Assembly (NCBI RefSeq): GCF_013870525.1
Contig: NZ_JACBXD010000061.1
Location: forward strand, 1 to 46,828
Direction: 5' to 3'
DNA: 46,828 nt
Source: Amycolatopsis pittospori
GTDB taxonomy: Bacteria; Actinomycetota; Actinomycetes; Mycobacteriales; Pseudonocardiaceae
Below, one piece after another: positions 16,192 to 24,694 of this stretch (positions within the stretch are counted from its first letter, which is position 1; every line of letters begins with the position of its first letter). The notes beneath the pieces are model-generated. The model ran no database searches, was not told the DNA's origin, and saw only the letters and a list, made by a program, of their open reading frames with translations. The position numbers and the translations under genes were made by a program.

Positions 16192-17415
16192 GTGAGTAGT
16201 ACTGGCAACACCGAAACGGCCGTTCTCGGCCAGAACCCGGCGGCCGCGTCCGACAGGTTGCCGGTGGGGAAGCTCCTGGCGTTCACCACCGCCGGCTTCC
16301 TCGCGATCATGACCGAGACCATGCCCGCCGGCCTGCTCCCCGCGATCGGTGACGGGCTGTCGGTGTCCGAAGGGCTGGCGGGCCAGTTCGTCACCCTTTA
16401 CGGCATCGGCTCGGCGGTGGCCGCGATCCCGGTGATCGCCGCGACCCGGCGGCTCAACCGGCGGGCGCTGCTGCTGTTCGCGGTGGCGGGCCTGCTGGTG
16501 TTCAACACGATCACCGCGTTGTCGGCCAGCTACTCCTTCACCCTGGGCGCCCGGTTCGTCGCCGGGATGGCGGCGGGCGTGATCTGGGGCGTGCTGGCCG
16601 GGTACGCGCGGCAGCTGGTGCCCGCGCATCTGCAGGGCCGAGCACTCGCCGTCGTCGGGGTCGGGCAGCCGATCGCGCTGGCCTTCGGTGTCCCGCTGGG
16701 CACCTGGCTGGGCTCGCTCTTCGACTGGCGGGGCGTCTTCTGGATCATGTCCGCGGTCGCGCTCACGCTCATGGTGTGGATCCGCACCCTCGTCCCGGAC
16801 CTGCCCGGTCAGGACGCGGAGCGGCGGAAGCCGATCCGGGAGATCTTCCTGACCCCGGGTGTGCGGTCCGTGCTGCTGGTGATCTTCCTGTGGATCCTCG
16901 CGCACAACGTCCTCTACACCTACATCGCGCCGTTCGTCGCGGAAGCGGGTCTGGGCGGCCGCGTCGACGTCGTGCTGCTGGTGTTCGGCGCTTCGGCGAT
17001 CGTCGGTATCTGGGGTACCGGGGTGCTGGTCGACCGGCGGCTGCGCGCTGTCACGCTCGCGAGCCTCGCCGGCTTCGCGCTCGCGACGCTGATCCTCGGC
17101 ATCGGGCACGACTCCCCGGTCGCGATCTTCGCCGGCGTCATCGCCTGGGGCATCACCTTCGGCGGCGCGCCCACCCTGCTGCAGACCGCGATCGCGGACG
17201 CGGCCGGTGACGGCGCCGACGTCGCGCAGTCCATGCTCGTGACGATCTTCAACCTCGCCGTCGCGGGCGGCGGCCTGGTCGGCGGGCTGCTGCTGGAATC
17301 CGCGGGCGTCGTCGCCTTCCCGTGGGTGCTGCTCGTCATGGGACTGCTGGCGCTGGTCACGGTCTGGTTCGCCCGGGCGCACGGGTTCAAACCGGGACAT
17401 CGCGTTTCTTCCTGA
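16192..17415 (+). CDS. MFS transporter, DHA1-type exporter
   Basis: 407 aa with about 12 hydrophobic segments starting near residue 30 (LLAFTTAGFLAIMTETMPAG). The motif-A region between helices 2 and 3 is degenerate (IAATRRLNRRALLL), and the helix 4-5 region has the antiporter-like GVPLGTWLG. DHA1 proteins export small molecules by proton antiport. The gene follows the racemase-like gene by 23 nt with AGAGGAGAGAG before its GTG, so it is the last gene of the NRPS operon and the likely exporter of its product. Confidence 0.85.
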   Translation: MSSTGNTETAVLGQNPAAASDRLPVGKLLAFTTAGFLAIMTETMPAGLLPAIGDGLSVSEGLAGQFVTLYGIGSAVAAIPVIAATRRLNRRALLLFAVAGLLVFNTITALSASYSFTLGARFVAGMAAGVIWGVLAGYARQLVPAHLQGRALAVVGVGQPIALAFGVPLGTWLGSLFDWRGVFWIMSAVALTLMVWIRTLVPDLPGQDAERRKPIREIFLTPGVRSVLLVIFLWILAHNVLYTYIAPFVAEAGLGGRVDVVLLVFGASAIVGIWGTGVLVDRRLRAVTLASLAGFALATLILGIGHDSPVAIFAGVIAWGITFGGAPTLLQTAIADAAGDGADVAQSMLVTIFNLAVAGGGLVGGLLLESAGVVAFPWVLLVMGLLALVTVWFARAHGFKPGHRVSS

Positions 17416-17433
17416 CCGGTATTTGACCGATCG

Positions 17434-17448
17434 TTACAGAACGTGCCA
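17434..17448. promoter_or_regulatory. Candidate TetR operator, site 1
   Basis: TTACAGAACGTGCCA lies 10 nt before the TetR start codon. It matches the element at 18089-18103 upstream of the adjacent MFS gene at 12 of 15 positions (shared TTA, GAACGT and CCA). A TTGACC hexamer at 17423 may be the -35 of the same promoter. Confidence 0.45.
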
Positions 17449-17458
17449 TGCTGGCGGC

Positions 17459-18037
17459 ATGCCCCGTCCCAAGGGATTCGATCCCACCGAGGTGCTCGAC
17501 GCCGCCGTGGGCACGTTCTGGCGCAAGGGTTACGCGGCCACTTCGGCCCAGGACCTGGTCGACGGGACCGGCCTGGGCCGAGGAAGCCTGTACAACACCT
17601 TCACCAGCAAGCAGCACCTGTTCCAGGAGGCGCTGCGCCGCTACGAGGAAACCTCCGCCACGCGGGTGGAGGAGATGCTGGCCGGGCCGGGCACGATCCG
17701 GGAGCGGATCCGGCGGGTGCTGATGGACGTCGTCGACGACGAGACCGGGGAGCCCTCCGAGCATCGCGGATGCCTCGCCGTCAACGCCGCCCTCGAACTC
17801 GGCGGGATCGACGAAGAGGTCACCGCCCGCGTCCGGCACAACTTCGAACGGGTGGAAAACGCGTTCTACGTCGAGTTCGCCGCCGCCCGGCAGGAGGGCG
17901 AGATCGGCGCGAACCGGGACCCGCGGGCGTTGGCGCAGTTCGTCCTGGCCGCGATGTACGGCCTGCGGGTACTGGGCAAGACCGCGAACCGGCAGGCGCT
18001 GACCCAGGTCGCCGAGACCACGATCCAGGCGTTGTGA
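17459..18037 (+). CDS. TetR family transcriptional regulator
   Basis: 192 aa. Residues 1-50 form the TetR helix-turn-helix: PRPKGFDPTEVLDAAVGTFW, then TSAQDLVDGTGLGRGSLYNTF and SKQHLFQEAL. The C-terminal ligand domain (EHRGCLAVNAALELGGIDEEV) resembles the AcrR/NemR-like subgroup with a conserved cysteine. The ATG at 17459 comes 44 nt after the preceding MFS stop. It is followed after 82 nt by a second MFS gene and shares an upstream element with it, so it is probably the local efflux repressor responding to the exported compound. Confidence 0.9.
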   Translation: MPRPKGFDPTEVLDAAVGTFWRKGYAATSAQDLVDGTGLGRGSLYNTFTSKQHLFQEALRRYEETSATRVEEMLAGPGTIRERIRRVLMDVVDDETGEPSEHRGCLAVNAALELGGIDEEVTARVRHNFERVENAFYVEFAAARQEGEIGANRDPRALAQFVLAAMYGLRVLGKTANRQALTQVAETTIQAL

Positions 18038-18088
18038 TGTTCCAGGTTTCGTAGTACCTCGCGCCCGTTTCTTTCACGTGCTCATTCT

Positions 18089-18103
18089 TTAATGAACGTT
18101 CCA
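18089..18103. promoter_or_regulatory. Candidate TetR operator, site 2
   Basis: TTAATGAACGTTCCA lies 16 nt before the MFS start at 18120 and contains the palindrome GAACGTTC. See site 1 at 17434 for the match. Confidence 0.45.
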
Positions 18104-18119
18104 CAATCGAGGAGTCGCC

Positions 18120-19307
18120 GTGCCCATCGCGGTCTACGTGCTCGGTCTCACCGTGTTCTGCATCGGGACCACCGAGTTCATGATCTCCGGGCTGCTCCCG
18201 GACCTCGCCGGTGATCTCGGCGTCTCGATCCCGGCGGTGGGCTGGCTGATCTCCGGCTACGCCCTCGGCGTCGCGATCGGCGGGCCGATGCTCACGCTGG
18301 CCACCCTGCGGGTCAACCGCAAGAACGCGTTACTCGGCCTGCTCGGGCTGTTCGTCGTCGGACAGTTCGTCTGCGCGGTCGCCTCGGACTACGGCACGCT
18401 CATGACCGGGCGGGTGGTGGCGGCGCTGGCGCAGGGCGCGTTCTTCGGGATCGGGTCCGTGGTCGCCGTCGACCTCGCCGGCCCCGCCCGCCGCGGCCGG
18501 GCACTGGCGATCATGTTCGCCGGGCTGACCGTCGCCAACGTCGTCGGCGTCCCGGCGGGCACGTTCCTGAGCCAGCACGCGGGCTGGCGGTCGAGTTTCT
18601 GGGCGGTCGAGGTCCTGGCCGTCCTGGCACTGGCGGGTGTCGCGACGCTGGTTCCCCAGCGTCCCAACGGGCCCTACGCCGGGATCGGGGCCGAGTTCGC
18701 GGCCTTCCGCAACGGCCGGGTGTGGGTCGCGCTGAGCACGTCGATGCTCACGCAGGCCGCCGTTTTCTGTTGCTTCAGTTACCTTTCGCCGTTGCTGACG
18801 GAGGTGACGGGCTTCCCCGCTGGAGCGGTCCCGTTGCTGCTCGTGCTGTTCGGCGCGGGCTGTCTCGCGGGCAGCTTCATCGGCGGCCGGTTCGCCGACC
18901 GGTTCCTGCTGCCGAACCTGTACGTCGGCATCAGCGTCATGGGCGCCGTGCTGGGTTTGCTCGCGCTGACGGCGCAGAGCAAGGTGGTCACCGTCGGCGC
19001 GATCGCGCTGTTCGGGATCGCCGCCTTCTCCATCAACCCGGCGCTGCAGGCGCAGGTGATGCGGGAAGCCGGGGACGCGCCGACACTGGCGACCACGACG
19101 AACACGTCGGCGTTCAACGTCGGCAACACGATCGGCCCGTGGGTCGGTGGCAGCGCCATCGGCGCCGGACTCGGTTTCACCTCACCCGCCTGGACGGCGG
19201 CGCTGCTCGCACTGGCCGGACTGGCCGCGGCGGCGTTGTCCGGGGTACTGCGGCGGCGCGCGGACGCCGTCGGGCAGGAGCGGCGGCCCGAACCGGCCGC
19301 CGTCTGA
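18120..19307 (+). CDS. MFS transporter, chloramphenicol-resistance-like DHA1 family
   Basis: 395 aa, about 12 membrane helices. The N-terminus MPIAVYVLGLTVFCIGTTEF and MISGLLPDLAGDLGVS match the Cml/CmrA and AraJ branch of drug exporters. RGRALAIMFAGLTVANVVGVPAG is the helix 4-5 antiporter segment. GTG start with GAGGAG upstream. The codon at 18330-18332 (residue 71) is TTA, a rare leucine codon that in actinomycetes can place a gene under bldA tRNA control. Located after the TetR gene with a shared upstream motif and 34 nt before an oxidoreductase gene, it is a likely TetR target. Confidence 0.87.
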   Translation: MPIAVYVLGLTVFCIGTTEFMISGLLPDLAGDLGVSIPAVGWLISGYALGVAIGGPMLTLATLRVNRKNALLGLLGLFVVGQFVCAVASDYGTLMTGRVVAALAQGAFFGIGSVVAVDLAGPARRGRALAIMFAGLTVANVVGVPAGTFLSQHAGWRSSFWAVEVLAVLALAGVATLVPQRPNGPYAGIGAEFAAFRNGRVWVALSTSMLTQAAVFCCFSYLSPLLTEVTGFPAGAVPLLLVLFGAGCLAGSFIGGRFADRFLLPNLYVGISVMGAVLGLLALTAQSKVVTVGAIALFGIAAFSINPALQAQVMREAGDAPTLATTTNTSAFNVGNTIGPWVGGSAIGAGLGFTSPAWTAALLALAGLAAAALSGVLRRRADAVGQERRPEPAAV

Positions 19308-19341
19308 ATTCGTCGCTATCCAAGGGAGTGAAGGCAAAGTC

Positions 19342-20202
19342 ATGACGGAATCCGTCGCGGTGCTCGGCACCGGAATCATCGGCGCCCCGGTGGCCCGCAA
19401 CCTGAGCAAGGCCGGATTCGCCGTCCGGGCCTGGAACCGCACCGCCGCCAAGGCCGAGGCCCTGGCCGGGGACGGCGTGCAGGTCGCCGCCACCGCCGCG
19501 GAAGCGGTCGAGGGCGCGCCTGTCGTGGTCACGGTCCTCACGGACGGCCCGGCCGTCCTCGAAGCGATCCGCGCGGCCGCCCCCGCCACCGGCACGATCT
19601 GGGTGCAGCTCAGCACCGTCGGCGACGCCGTCGAAGACCTGATCGCGTACGCCGATGAGCAGGGCCTCGTCTTCGTCGACGCCCCGGTGCAGGGCACCCG
19701 TCAGCCCGCCGAGCAGGGCGCGCTGATCGTGATGGCGGCGGGCGTGGCCGTCGCACGCGAGAAGGTCCAGCCGCTGTTCGACGCGATCGGCAAGCGCACA
19801 CTGTGGGTGGGCGAAGACGGCCGCTCCGGCGCCGCGAGCCGCCTCAAGCTGGTGCTGAACACCTGGGTGATCGCGCTGACCCACGGCGTCGGCGAGGCAC
19901 TCGCGCTGGCCGAAGGCCTCGGTGTCGACCCGCGGCACTTCGTCGACGTCGTCACCGGCGGCCCGATGGACAACGGCTACTTCCAGGGCAAGTCCGCCGC
20001 CATCCTCAAGAACGACTACACCACCGCGTTCTCGGTCGACAACGCCGAGAAGGACGCCCGGCTGGTCCTCGAAGCCGCGGCCCGCGCCGGTGTCCGGATG
20101 GACGCCGTCGAGGCCGGACGCGCCCGCTTCGCCCGCGCGTCCGAAGCCGGACACGGCGACGAGGACATGGCGGCCGGCTACTTCGCGAGCTTCGACAAGT
20201 AA
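19342..20202 (+). CDS. NAD(P)-dependent oxidoreductase, 3-hydroxyisobutyrate dehydrogenase family
   Basis: 286 aa beta-hydroxyacid dehydrogenase. The Rossmann motif GTGIIGAPVARNL is at residues 9-21, the substrate-binding loop DAPVQGTRQPAEQGALIVMAAG at about 113-134 (split here by family comparison), and the catalytic lysine Lys169 with Asn173 lies in RLKLVLNTW. Arg33 in NRTAAKAEAL suggests NADP preference. The family also includes imine reductases and glyoxylate/succinic semialdehyde reductases. It lies 34 nt after the MFS gene with no terminator between, so the two are probably co-transcribed. A strong bidirectional terminator follows its stop. Substrate cannot be read from sequence. Confidence 0.85.
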   Translation: MTESVAVLGTGIIGAPVARNLSKAGFAVRAWNRTAAKAEALAGDGVQVAATAAEAVEGAPVVVTVLTDGPAVLEAIRAAAPATGTIWVQLSTVGDAVEDLIAYADEQGLVFVDAPVQGTRQPAEQGALIVMAAGVAVAREKVQPLFDAIGKRTLWVGEDGRSGAASRLKLVLNTWVIALTHGVGEALALAEGLGVDPRHFVDVVTGGPMDNGYFQGKSAAILKNDYTTAFSVDNAEKDARLVLEAAARAGVRMDAVEAGRARFARASEAGHGDEDMAAGYFASFDK

Positions 20203-20205
20203 CCC

Positions 20206-20255
20206 GAGCCCGGCACGTCCGCGTTTAGTCCTCTAAATGCGGACGTGCCGGGCTC
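20206..20255. terminator. Bidirectional terminator between convergent genes
   Basis: Arms of 23 nt at 20206-20228 and 20233-20255 pair with one G-U wobble around a TCCT loop. The stem is GC-rich at its base (GAGCCCGGCACGTCC) and AT-rich at the loop end. It begins 3 nt after one stop codon and ends 2 nt before the iolD stop on the other strand. Confidence 0.85.
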
Positions 20256-20257
20256 GC

Positions 20258-22096
20258 CTAAGCGTTCAGGTATCGCACTTGAGACGGCTTGGCGCGGTCG
20301 ATGCCATCCCGGCCCGACAGGTGTTCCGGGACGCCGACCTCCCACCAGGCACCTGCCTCGGTCCACGACTTCGGCTGAGTCCGGACCACGACTACCGCGG
20401 GTCGTTTCTCCGCGACGGCCGCCTCGCGTGCCTTGGCGTAGGCCGCTCGCACATCGTCCAAAGAGGACGCGGTGAACACCGCGCACCCCAGTGACTCCGC
20501 GTGCCGGGCGAAGTCGACCCGCGGCGGTGAGGCGTGTGCTGTCCGGCAGTCGGCCAGGAAGTTGTTGAACGCGTTGCCGCCTTGGCCTTCCTGCAGGCGG
20601 GCGATGACCGCGAAGCCGTCGTTGTCGCAGACCACCGCCACGAACGGATGCCCGGCGAAAGCGGCCGAGAACAGTTCCGAGTTCAGCATCAGGTACGAGC
20701 CGTCGCCGAGCATCGTGGTGACCAGGCCGCCGGTATGCGCCATCGCCGCGCCCCAGGCGCCCGCGAGTTCGTACCCCATGCAGGAGAACCCGTACTCGAC
20801 GTCCATGCTCACCGAGCCCGACCCGCGCCAGCCGCCGATCAGCTCGCCGGGCATCCCGCCGGACGCCGTCATCACGTAGTCCTGCGGCTCCGAAAGATCG
20901 TTGACCGCGCCGACGACCTGGGCATACGTCGGTACGGCATCGGAGACCGCGCGCAGCGAGTCGATATGCGCGTCCCACCGGCCGCGTTCCGCCGCCGCCC
21001 GCTCTGTCCACAAAGGATCGACGCGCCGGCTTTCCAGTTGGCCCGCCAGATCCGCGAGGCCCGCGTCGGCATCGCCCACGACGGCGAGAGCGCCGTGCTT
21101 GACCGCGTCGAACCGTGCCGCGTTCAGGGTGATCAGCCGGACCTCGGGCGAGAACACCGTCCACGACGCCGTGGTGAAGTCCTGCAACCGGGTCCCGACG
21201 GCCAGGACGACGTCGGCCTCGGCCGCCAGCACGTTCGCGGACGCCGAGCCCGTGACGCCCAGCGGGCCCGCGTGCAGCGGGTGGCCGTGGGGGACCAGTG
21301 TGCGCCCGGCCGTCGTTTCGGTGACCGGGATGCCGTGGCGTTCGGCGAAAGCCAGTGCCCGTTCCCCGGCGCCGGAGTATCGGACACCGCCGCCGAGTAC
21401 CAGCAACGGTTTGCGCGCCGCCCGCAACGCGGCCGCCGCCTCGGTGAGCGACCGCCGGTCGGGCCTGGGGCGCAGCAGGCGATGGGTCACCGGCTCGAAC
21501 AGTGCCTCCGGGAAGTCGTAGGTCTCCACCTGGACGTCCTGCGGGAGCGCGAGCGTCACCGGCCCGGCGTCCGCCGGATCCGTCAGCACCCTGGCGACCT
21601 GCGGCAGCGTCGAGAGCAACTGCTCGGGCCGGGTGATCCGGTCGAAGTACCGGCTGACCGCGCGGAAGGCGTCGTTGACCGTGGCGGTCGGGTCGCCGAA
21701 GTGCTCCACCTGTTGCAGCACCGGATCGGGCGCGCGGCTGGTGAAGGTGTCGCCGGGGAGCAGCAGCACCGGTAGCCGGTTGGCGTGCGCGACCCCGGCG
21801 GCGGTGACCATGTTCAGCGCGCCCGGCCCGATCGACGACGTCACCACGCCGACCTGCCGACGGTGCGTCGCCTTGGCGTAGCCGACCGCCGCGAGAGCCA
21901 TGCCTTGCTCTGTCTGCCCTCGCCACGAGGGAAGTTCGTCGCGATGCTCCTCCAGCGCGGTGCCGAGGCCGAGCACGTTGCCGTGCCCGAAGATCGCGAA
22001 CACGCCGGGGAACAGCGGGACTTCGCGCCCGTCCAGGGTTTCCGACCGCTGTGCGAGCAGCCAGCGCACCAGCGCCTGTGCCGTGGTCAGCTTCAT
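20258..22096 (-). CDS. iolD: 3D-(3,5/4)-trihydroxycyclohexane-1,2-dione hydrolase
   Basis: 612 aa thiamine-diphosphate enzyme. It opens the cyclohexanedione ring made by IolE to give 5-deoxy-D-glucuronate in myo-inositol catabolism. The N-terminal pyrimidine-binding domain has the activating glutamate in SWRGQTEQGMALAAVGYAKA, a central domain follows, and the C-terminal domain carries GDGSYLMLNSEL as the ThDP/Mg site. Length matches the family (about 620-640 aa). The ATG overlaps the iolB stop by 4 nt. It is the last gene of a seven-gene operon. Confidence 0.95.
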   Translation of the reverse strand: MKLTTAQALVRWLLAQRSETLDGREVPLFPGVFAIFGHGNVLGLGTALEEHRDELPSWRGQTEQGMALAAVGYAKATHRRQVGVVTSSIGPGALNMVTAAGVAHANRLPVLLLPGDTFTSRAPDPVLQQVEHFGDPTATVNDAFRAVSRYFDRITRPEQLLSTLPQVARVLTDPADAGPVTLALPQDVQVETYDFPEALFEPVTHRLLRPRPDRRSLTEAAAALRAARKPLLVLGGGVRYSGAGERALAFAERHGIPVTETTAGRTLVPHGHPLHAGPLGVTGSASANVLAAEADVVLAVGTRLQDFTTASWTVFSPEVRLITLNAARFDAVKHGALAVVGDADAGLADLAGQLESRRVDPLWTERAAAERGRWDAHIDSLRAVSDAVPTYAQVVGAVNDLSEPQDYVMTASGGMPGELIGGWRGSGSVSMDVEYGFSCMGYELAGAWGAAMAHTGGLVTTMLGDGSYLMLNSELFSAAFAGHPFVAVVCDNDGFAVIARLQEGQGGNAFNNFLADCRTAHASPPRVDFARHAESLGCAVFTASSLDDVRAAYAKAREAAVAEKRPAVVVVRTQPKSWTEAGAWWEVGVPEHLSGRDGIDRAKPSQVRYLNA

Positions 22097-22983
22097 GACA
22101 CCCGTCCTTCGTGGCTCGTGACCGGGCAGCGCGGGTCGAGTTCCTGGTCGCTCCAGGTCTCCCGGACCCAGCCGTGCGCGGGGTCGTCGCAGAAGGCCAT
22201 CGACCGCTCGTCGGCGGGCCCGGCCAGGACGTTCAGGTAGTACATCGGATACCCGGGCGCCGCGACGCACGGCCCGTGATATCCGCGCGGGATCAGGAAG
22301 ACGTCACCGTCGCGGACCGCGACGTCCTCGTCCAGCTCGCCGTCCGAGGTGTACGTCCGATGTAGACCGAATCCCTCGCGTGAAGGCGTGATGCCATCCC
22401 GGCCGGCGACGCGGAAGTAGTAGATCTCCTCGTTGACGACCTCGCAGTCGGACGCCTCGTCGTGCTTGTGCGGCGGGTAGGACGACCAGTTGCCGCCCGG
22501 TGTGATCAGCTCGCAAGCGTTCAGCTTGTCGGCGTGGTCCCACACCCCGGGCACACCGAAGTTGGTGACCTGCCTCGTCGCCTGACCCGCACCGCGGACC
22601 TCCACCGGCACGTTCTCGGCCGGTCCGTAACGCGGTTCGAGACGCCGGGTACAGCGCGCCATCGGCAGCGCCAGTTCGATACCGTCCACTGTCGACAATT
22701 CGACTTCCGCGTCCCTGGGCACGTAGGCGAAGTCCGTGACCCGCGTGAACACGGAGTCGCGCCCGATGAGCTCGAAGACCTGCCCGTCCACCCGGACCGT
22801 GCAGGCGCCCGCCAACGGCAGGACGAACGCCTCGTACTCGCCGGTGCGCACGATCCGCTTCTCCCCGGCGTGCAGCGAGAGCACACGCAACCCGCTGTAG
22901 GTCCAGCCCGCCGAGTCCGGGGTGAGCCGGACCGGGTCCTGCTCGTCCGAAAGAGTCCCGAGTGGACGGTGAAGCTTGCTCAC
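22093..22983 (-). CDS. iolB: 5-deoxy-glucuronate isomerase
   Basis: 296 aa bicupin that converts 5-deoxy-D-glucuronate to 2-deoxy-5-keto-D-gluconate. The characteristic metal-site segment GNWSSYPPHKHDE, and EEIYYFRV after it, are present, as is the C-terminal cupin segment IPRGYHGPCVAAPGYPMYYL. GTG start at 22983 has GAGGAG six bases upstream, placed inside the end of iolC, and overlaps the iolC stop by 4 nt. Confidence 0.95.
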   Translation of the reverse strand: MSKLHRPLGTLSDEQDPVRLTPDSAGWTYSGLRVLSLHAGEKRIVRTGEYEAFVLPLAGACTVRVDGQVFELIGRDSVFTRVTDFAYVPRDAEVELSTVDGIELALPMARCTRRLEPRYGPAENVPVEVRGAGQATRQVTNFGVPGVWDHADKLNACELITPGGNWSSYPPHKHDEASDCEVVNEEIYYFRVAGRDGITPSREGFGLHRTYTSDGELDEDVAVRDGDVFLIPRGYHGPCVAAPGYPMYYLNVLAGPADERSMAFCDDPAHGWVRETWSDQELDPRCPVTSHEGRVS

Positions 22984-23912
22984 AACAACTCCTCGATCTC
23001 TTCGGCGGTGGGCATGGCGTCGGCACAGGCCAGCCGGGACGCGACGAGCGCGCCCGCCGCGTTGGCATAGGTGGCGATGCGCACCGGATCCCAGCCGGAC
23101 AGCAGCCCGTGGATCAGCGCTCCGCCGAAGCCGTCGCCGGCACCGAGACCGCAGACGACGTCGACCCGCTGCGGCGGTACGGTCCAGCGTCCTTCGGGGG
23201 TGGCGACCAGGACGCCGTCGGCTCCCTTCTTGATCACCGCGAGTTCGACGCCGCGAGCCAGCATGCGCGAGGCGGCTTCGTCGGGATCCGCGGTCCCGAC
23301 GGCGACCTCGGCCTCCGTCCGGTTGCCCACGGCGACCGTGACGTGGTCGAGCATCCAGCCGATCTCTTCGCGTGCCGAATCGGTGTCCGGCCAGAACATC
23401 GGCCGGAAGTCGAGGTCCAGCACGGTATGCGTCCGCCGTCCGCGCCGTTCCAGCATCTTGCGCTGGGTGCCGCGCGCGGGTTCGACGGACACCCCTGTCC
23501 CGGTGACCCACAGCAGCGGGACGGAGTCCACGAGGTCCCAGGGGACGTCGGCCTCGTTGAGGGTCAGATCCGGTGCGACCGGCGACCGGTAGAACAGCAG
23601 CGGCGGATCCGCGGGCGGGTTCAGTTCGCAGAACACCACGGGCGTCTGCAGGCCCGCCGACGTGCCGACATGGTCGGCCGAGACGCCGAACTCCCGCAGC
23701 GCTTGCCGCACGTAGTCGCCGAAGCCGTCCGGGCCGACCTTCGTCAGCACCGACGTCGAGCGGCCGAGCCGCGCGGCGGCGACCGCGACGTTGGTCGCGG
23801 TCCCGCCGAGCGATTTGGCGAAGGTGCTGACCCCGGCCAACGGCACGCCGCTCTGCTCGGGGTAGAGGTCCACCCCGACCCGGCCGACGGTCAGTGCTTC
23901 GAGAGCGGTCAT
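22980..23912 (-). CDS. iolC: 5-dehydro-2-deoxygluconokinase
   Basis: 310 aa PfkB/ribokinase-family sugar kinase that phosphorylates 2-deoxy-5-keto-D-gluconate. Motifs: GGTATNVAVAAARLG near residue 40 (PfkB signature 1) and the C-terminal anion-hole/catalytic segment GLGAGDGFGGALIHGLL with its catalytic aspartate. The protein lacks the C-terminal aldolase-like fusion found in some proteobacterial IolC proteins. Overlaps both neighbours by 4 nt. Confidence 0.93.
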   Translation of the reverse strand: MTALEALTVGRVGVDLYPEQSGVPLAGVSTFAKSLGGTATNVAVAAARLGRSTSVLTKVGPDGFGDYVRQALREFGVSADHVGTSAGLQTPVVFCELNPPADPPLLFYRSPVAPDLTLNEADVPWDLVDSVPLLWVTGTGVSVEPARGTQRKMLERRGRRTHTVLDLDFRPMFWPDTDSAREEIGWMLDHVTVAVGNRTEAEVAVGTADPDEAASRMLARGVELAVIKKGADGVLVATPEGRWTVPPQRVDVVCGLGAGDGFGGALIHGLLSGWDPVRIATYANAAGALVASRLACADAMPTAEEIEELL

Positions 23913-24694
23913 GAAGGGGACTCCACCTGTCGCAACTCGTGTTCGAGGGCTTCCAGTTCCGCACCGCCCGCCATCTGCCGGGTCAGTTCGGACAGGTCGA
24001 TCTCGGACTTCTCGTGGACGCCGAGCGGAGCGCCCCGCTTGAGCAGCAGGAACCGATCGGCCACCGGATACGCGTGATGCGGGTTGTGCGTGATCAGCAC
24101 GACGCCGAGCCCGCGATCACGGGCCTGCGCGACGTACTTGAGTACGACGCCGGCCTGCTTCACGCCCAGTGCGGCCGTCGGCTCGTCGAGGATCAGCACC
24201 TTCGCACCGAAGTGCACCGCCCGCGCGATGGCGACGCATTGGCGTTCACCGCCGGACAGCGTGCCGACCGGCTGCTCGACGTCACGCAGGTCGATGCCCA
24301 TGTCGGACAACGCCTTCTTGGTCGTCTCGCGGCCCTTCTTCCGGTCCAGCGCCCGGAACGGGCCGAAGCCGACCGTCGGTTCGGAGCCGAGGAAGAAGTT
24401 CCGCCAGACGCTCATCAGCGGGACGACGGCGAGGTCCTGGTACACCGTCGCGATACCGCGATCGAGCGCCTCACGGGGCGAGGTGAACTTGACCGGCTCA
24501 CCCTCGACCAGGAACTCGCCCTTGTCGTGCTGGTGCACCCCGGCCAGGATCTTGATCAAAGTGGACTTCCCGGCGCCGTTGTCGCCGAGCACGCAGGTGA
24601 CCTCGCCGGCGTTGACCACGGTGGACACGTCGCGCAGCGCGATCACGCTGCCGTAGGTCTTGCCGACGTCCTTGACTTCCAGAAGATGCGTCAT
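23909..24694 (-). CDS. Sugar ABC transporter ATP-binding protein (single NBD)
   Basis: 261 aa. Walker A GDNGAGKST, Q-loop in ATVYQDLAVV, signature LSGGERQ, Walker B LILDEPTAALG and the switch histidine in LITHNPHHAY. Sugar importers of the CUT2/RbsA class often have two fused NBDs (about 500 aa); this single-NBD form must dimerise. It energises the permease encoded upstream, and the operon context indicates inositol or a related cyclitol as substrate. 4-nt overlaps on both sides. Confidence 0.92.
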   Translation of the reverse strand: MTHLLEVKDVGKTYGSVIALRDVSTVVNAGEVTCVLGDNGAGKSTLIKILAGVHQHDKGEFLVEGEPVKFTSPREALDRGIATVYQDLAVVPLMSVWRNFFLGSEPTVGFGPFRALDRKKGRETTKKALSDMGIDLRDVEQPVGTLSGGERQCVAIARAVHFGAKVLILDEPTAALGVKQAGVVLKYVAQARDRGLGVVLITHNPHHAYPVADRFLLLKRGAPLGVHEKSEIDLSELTRQMAGGAELEALEHELRQVESPS

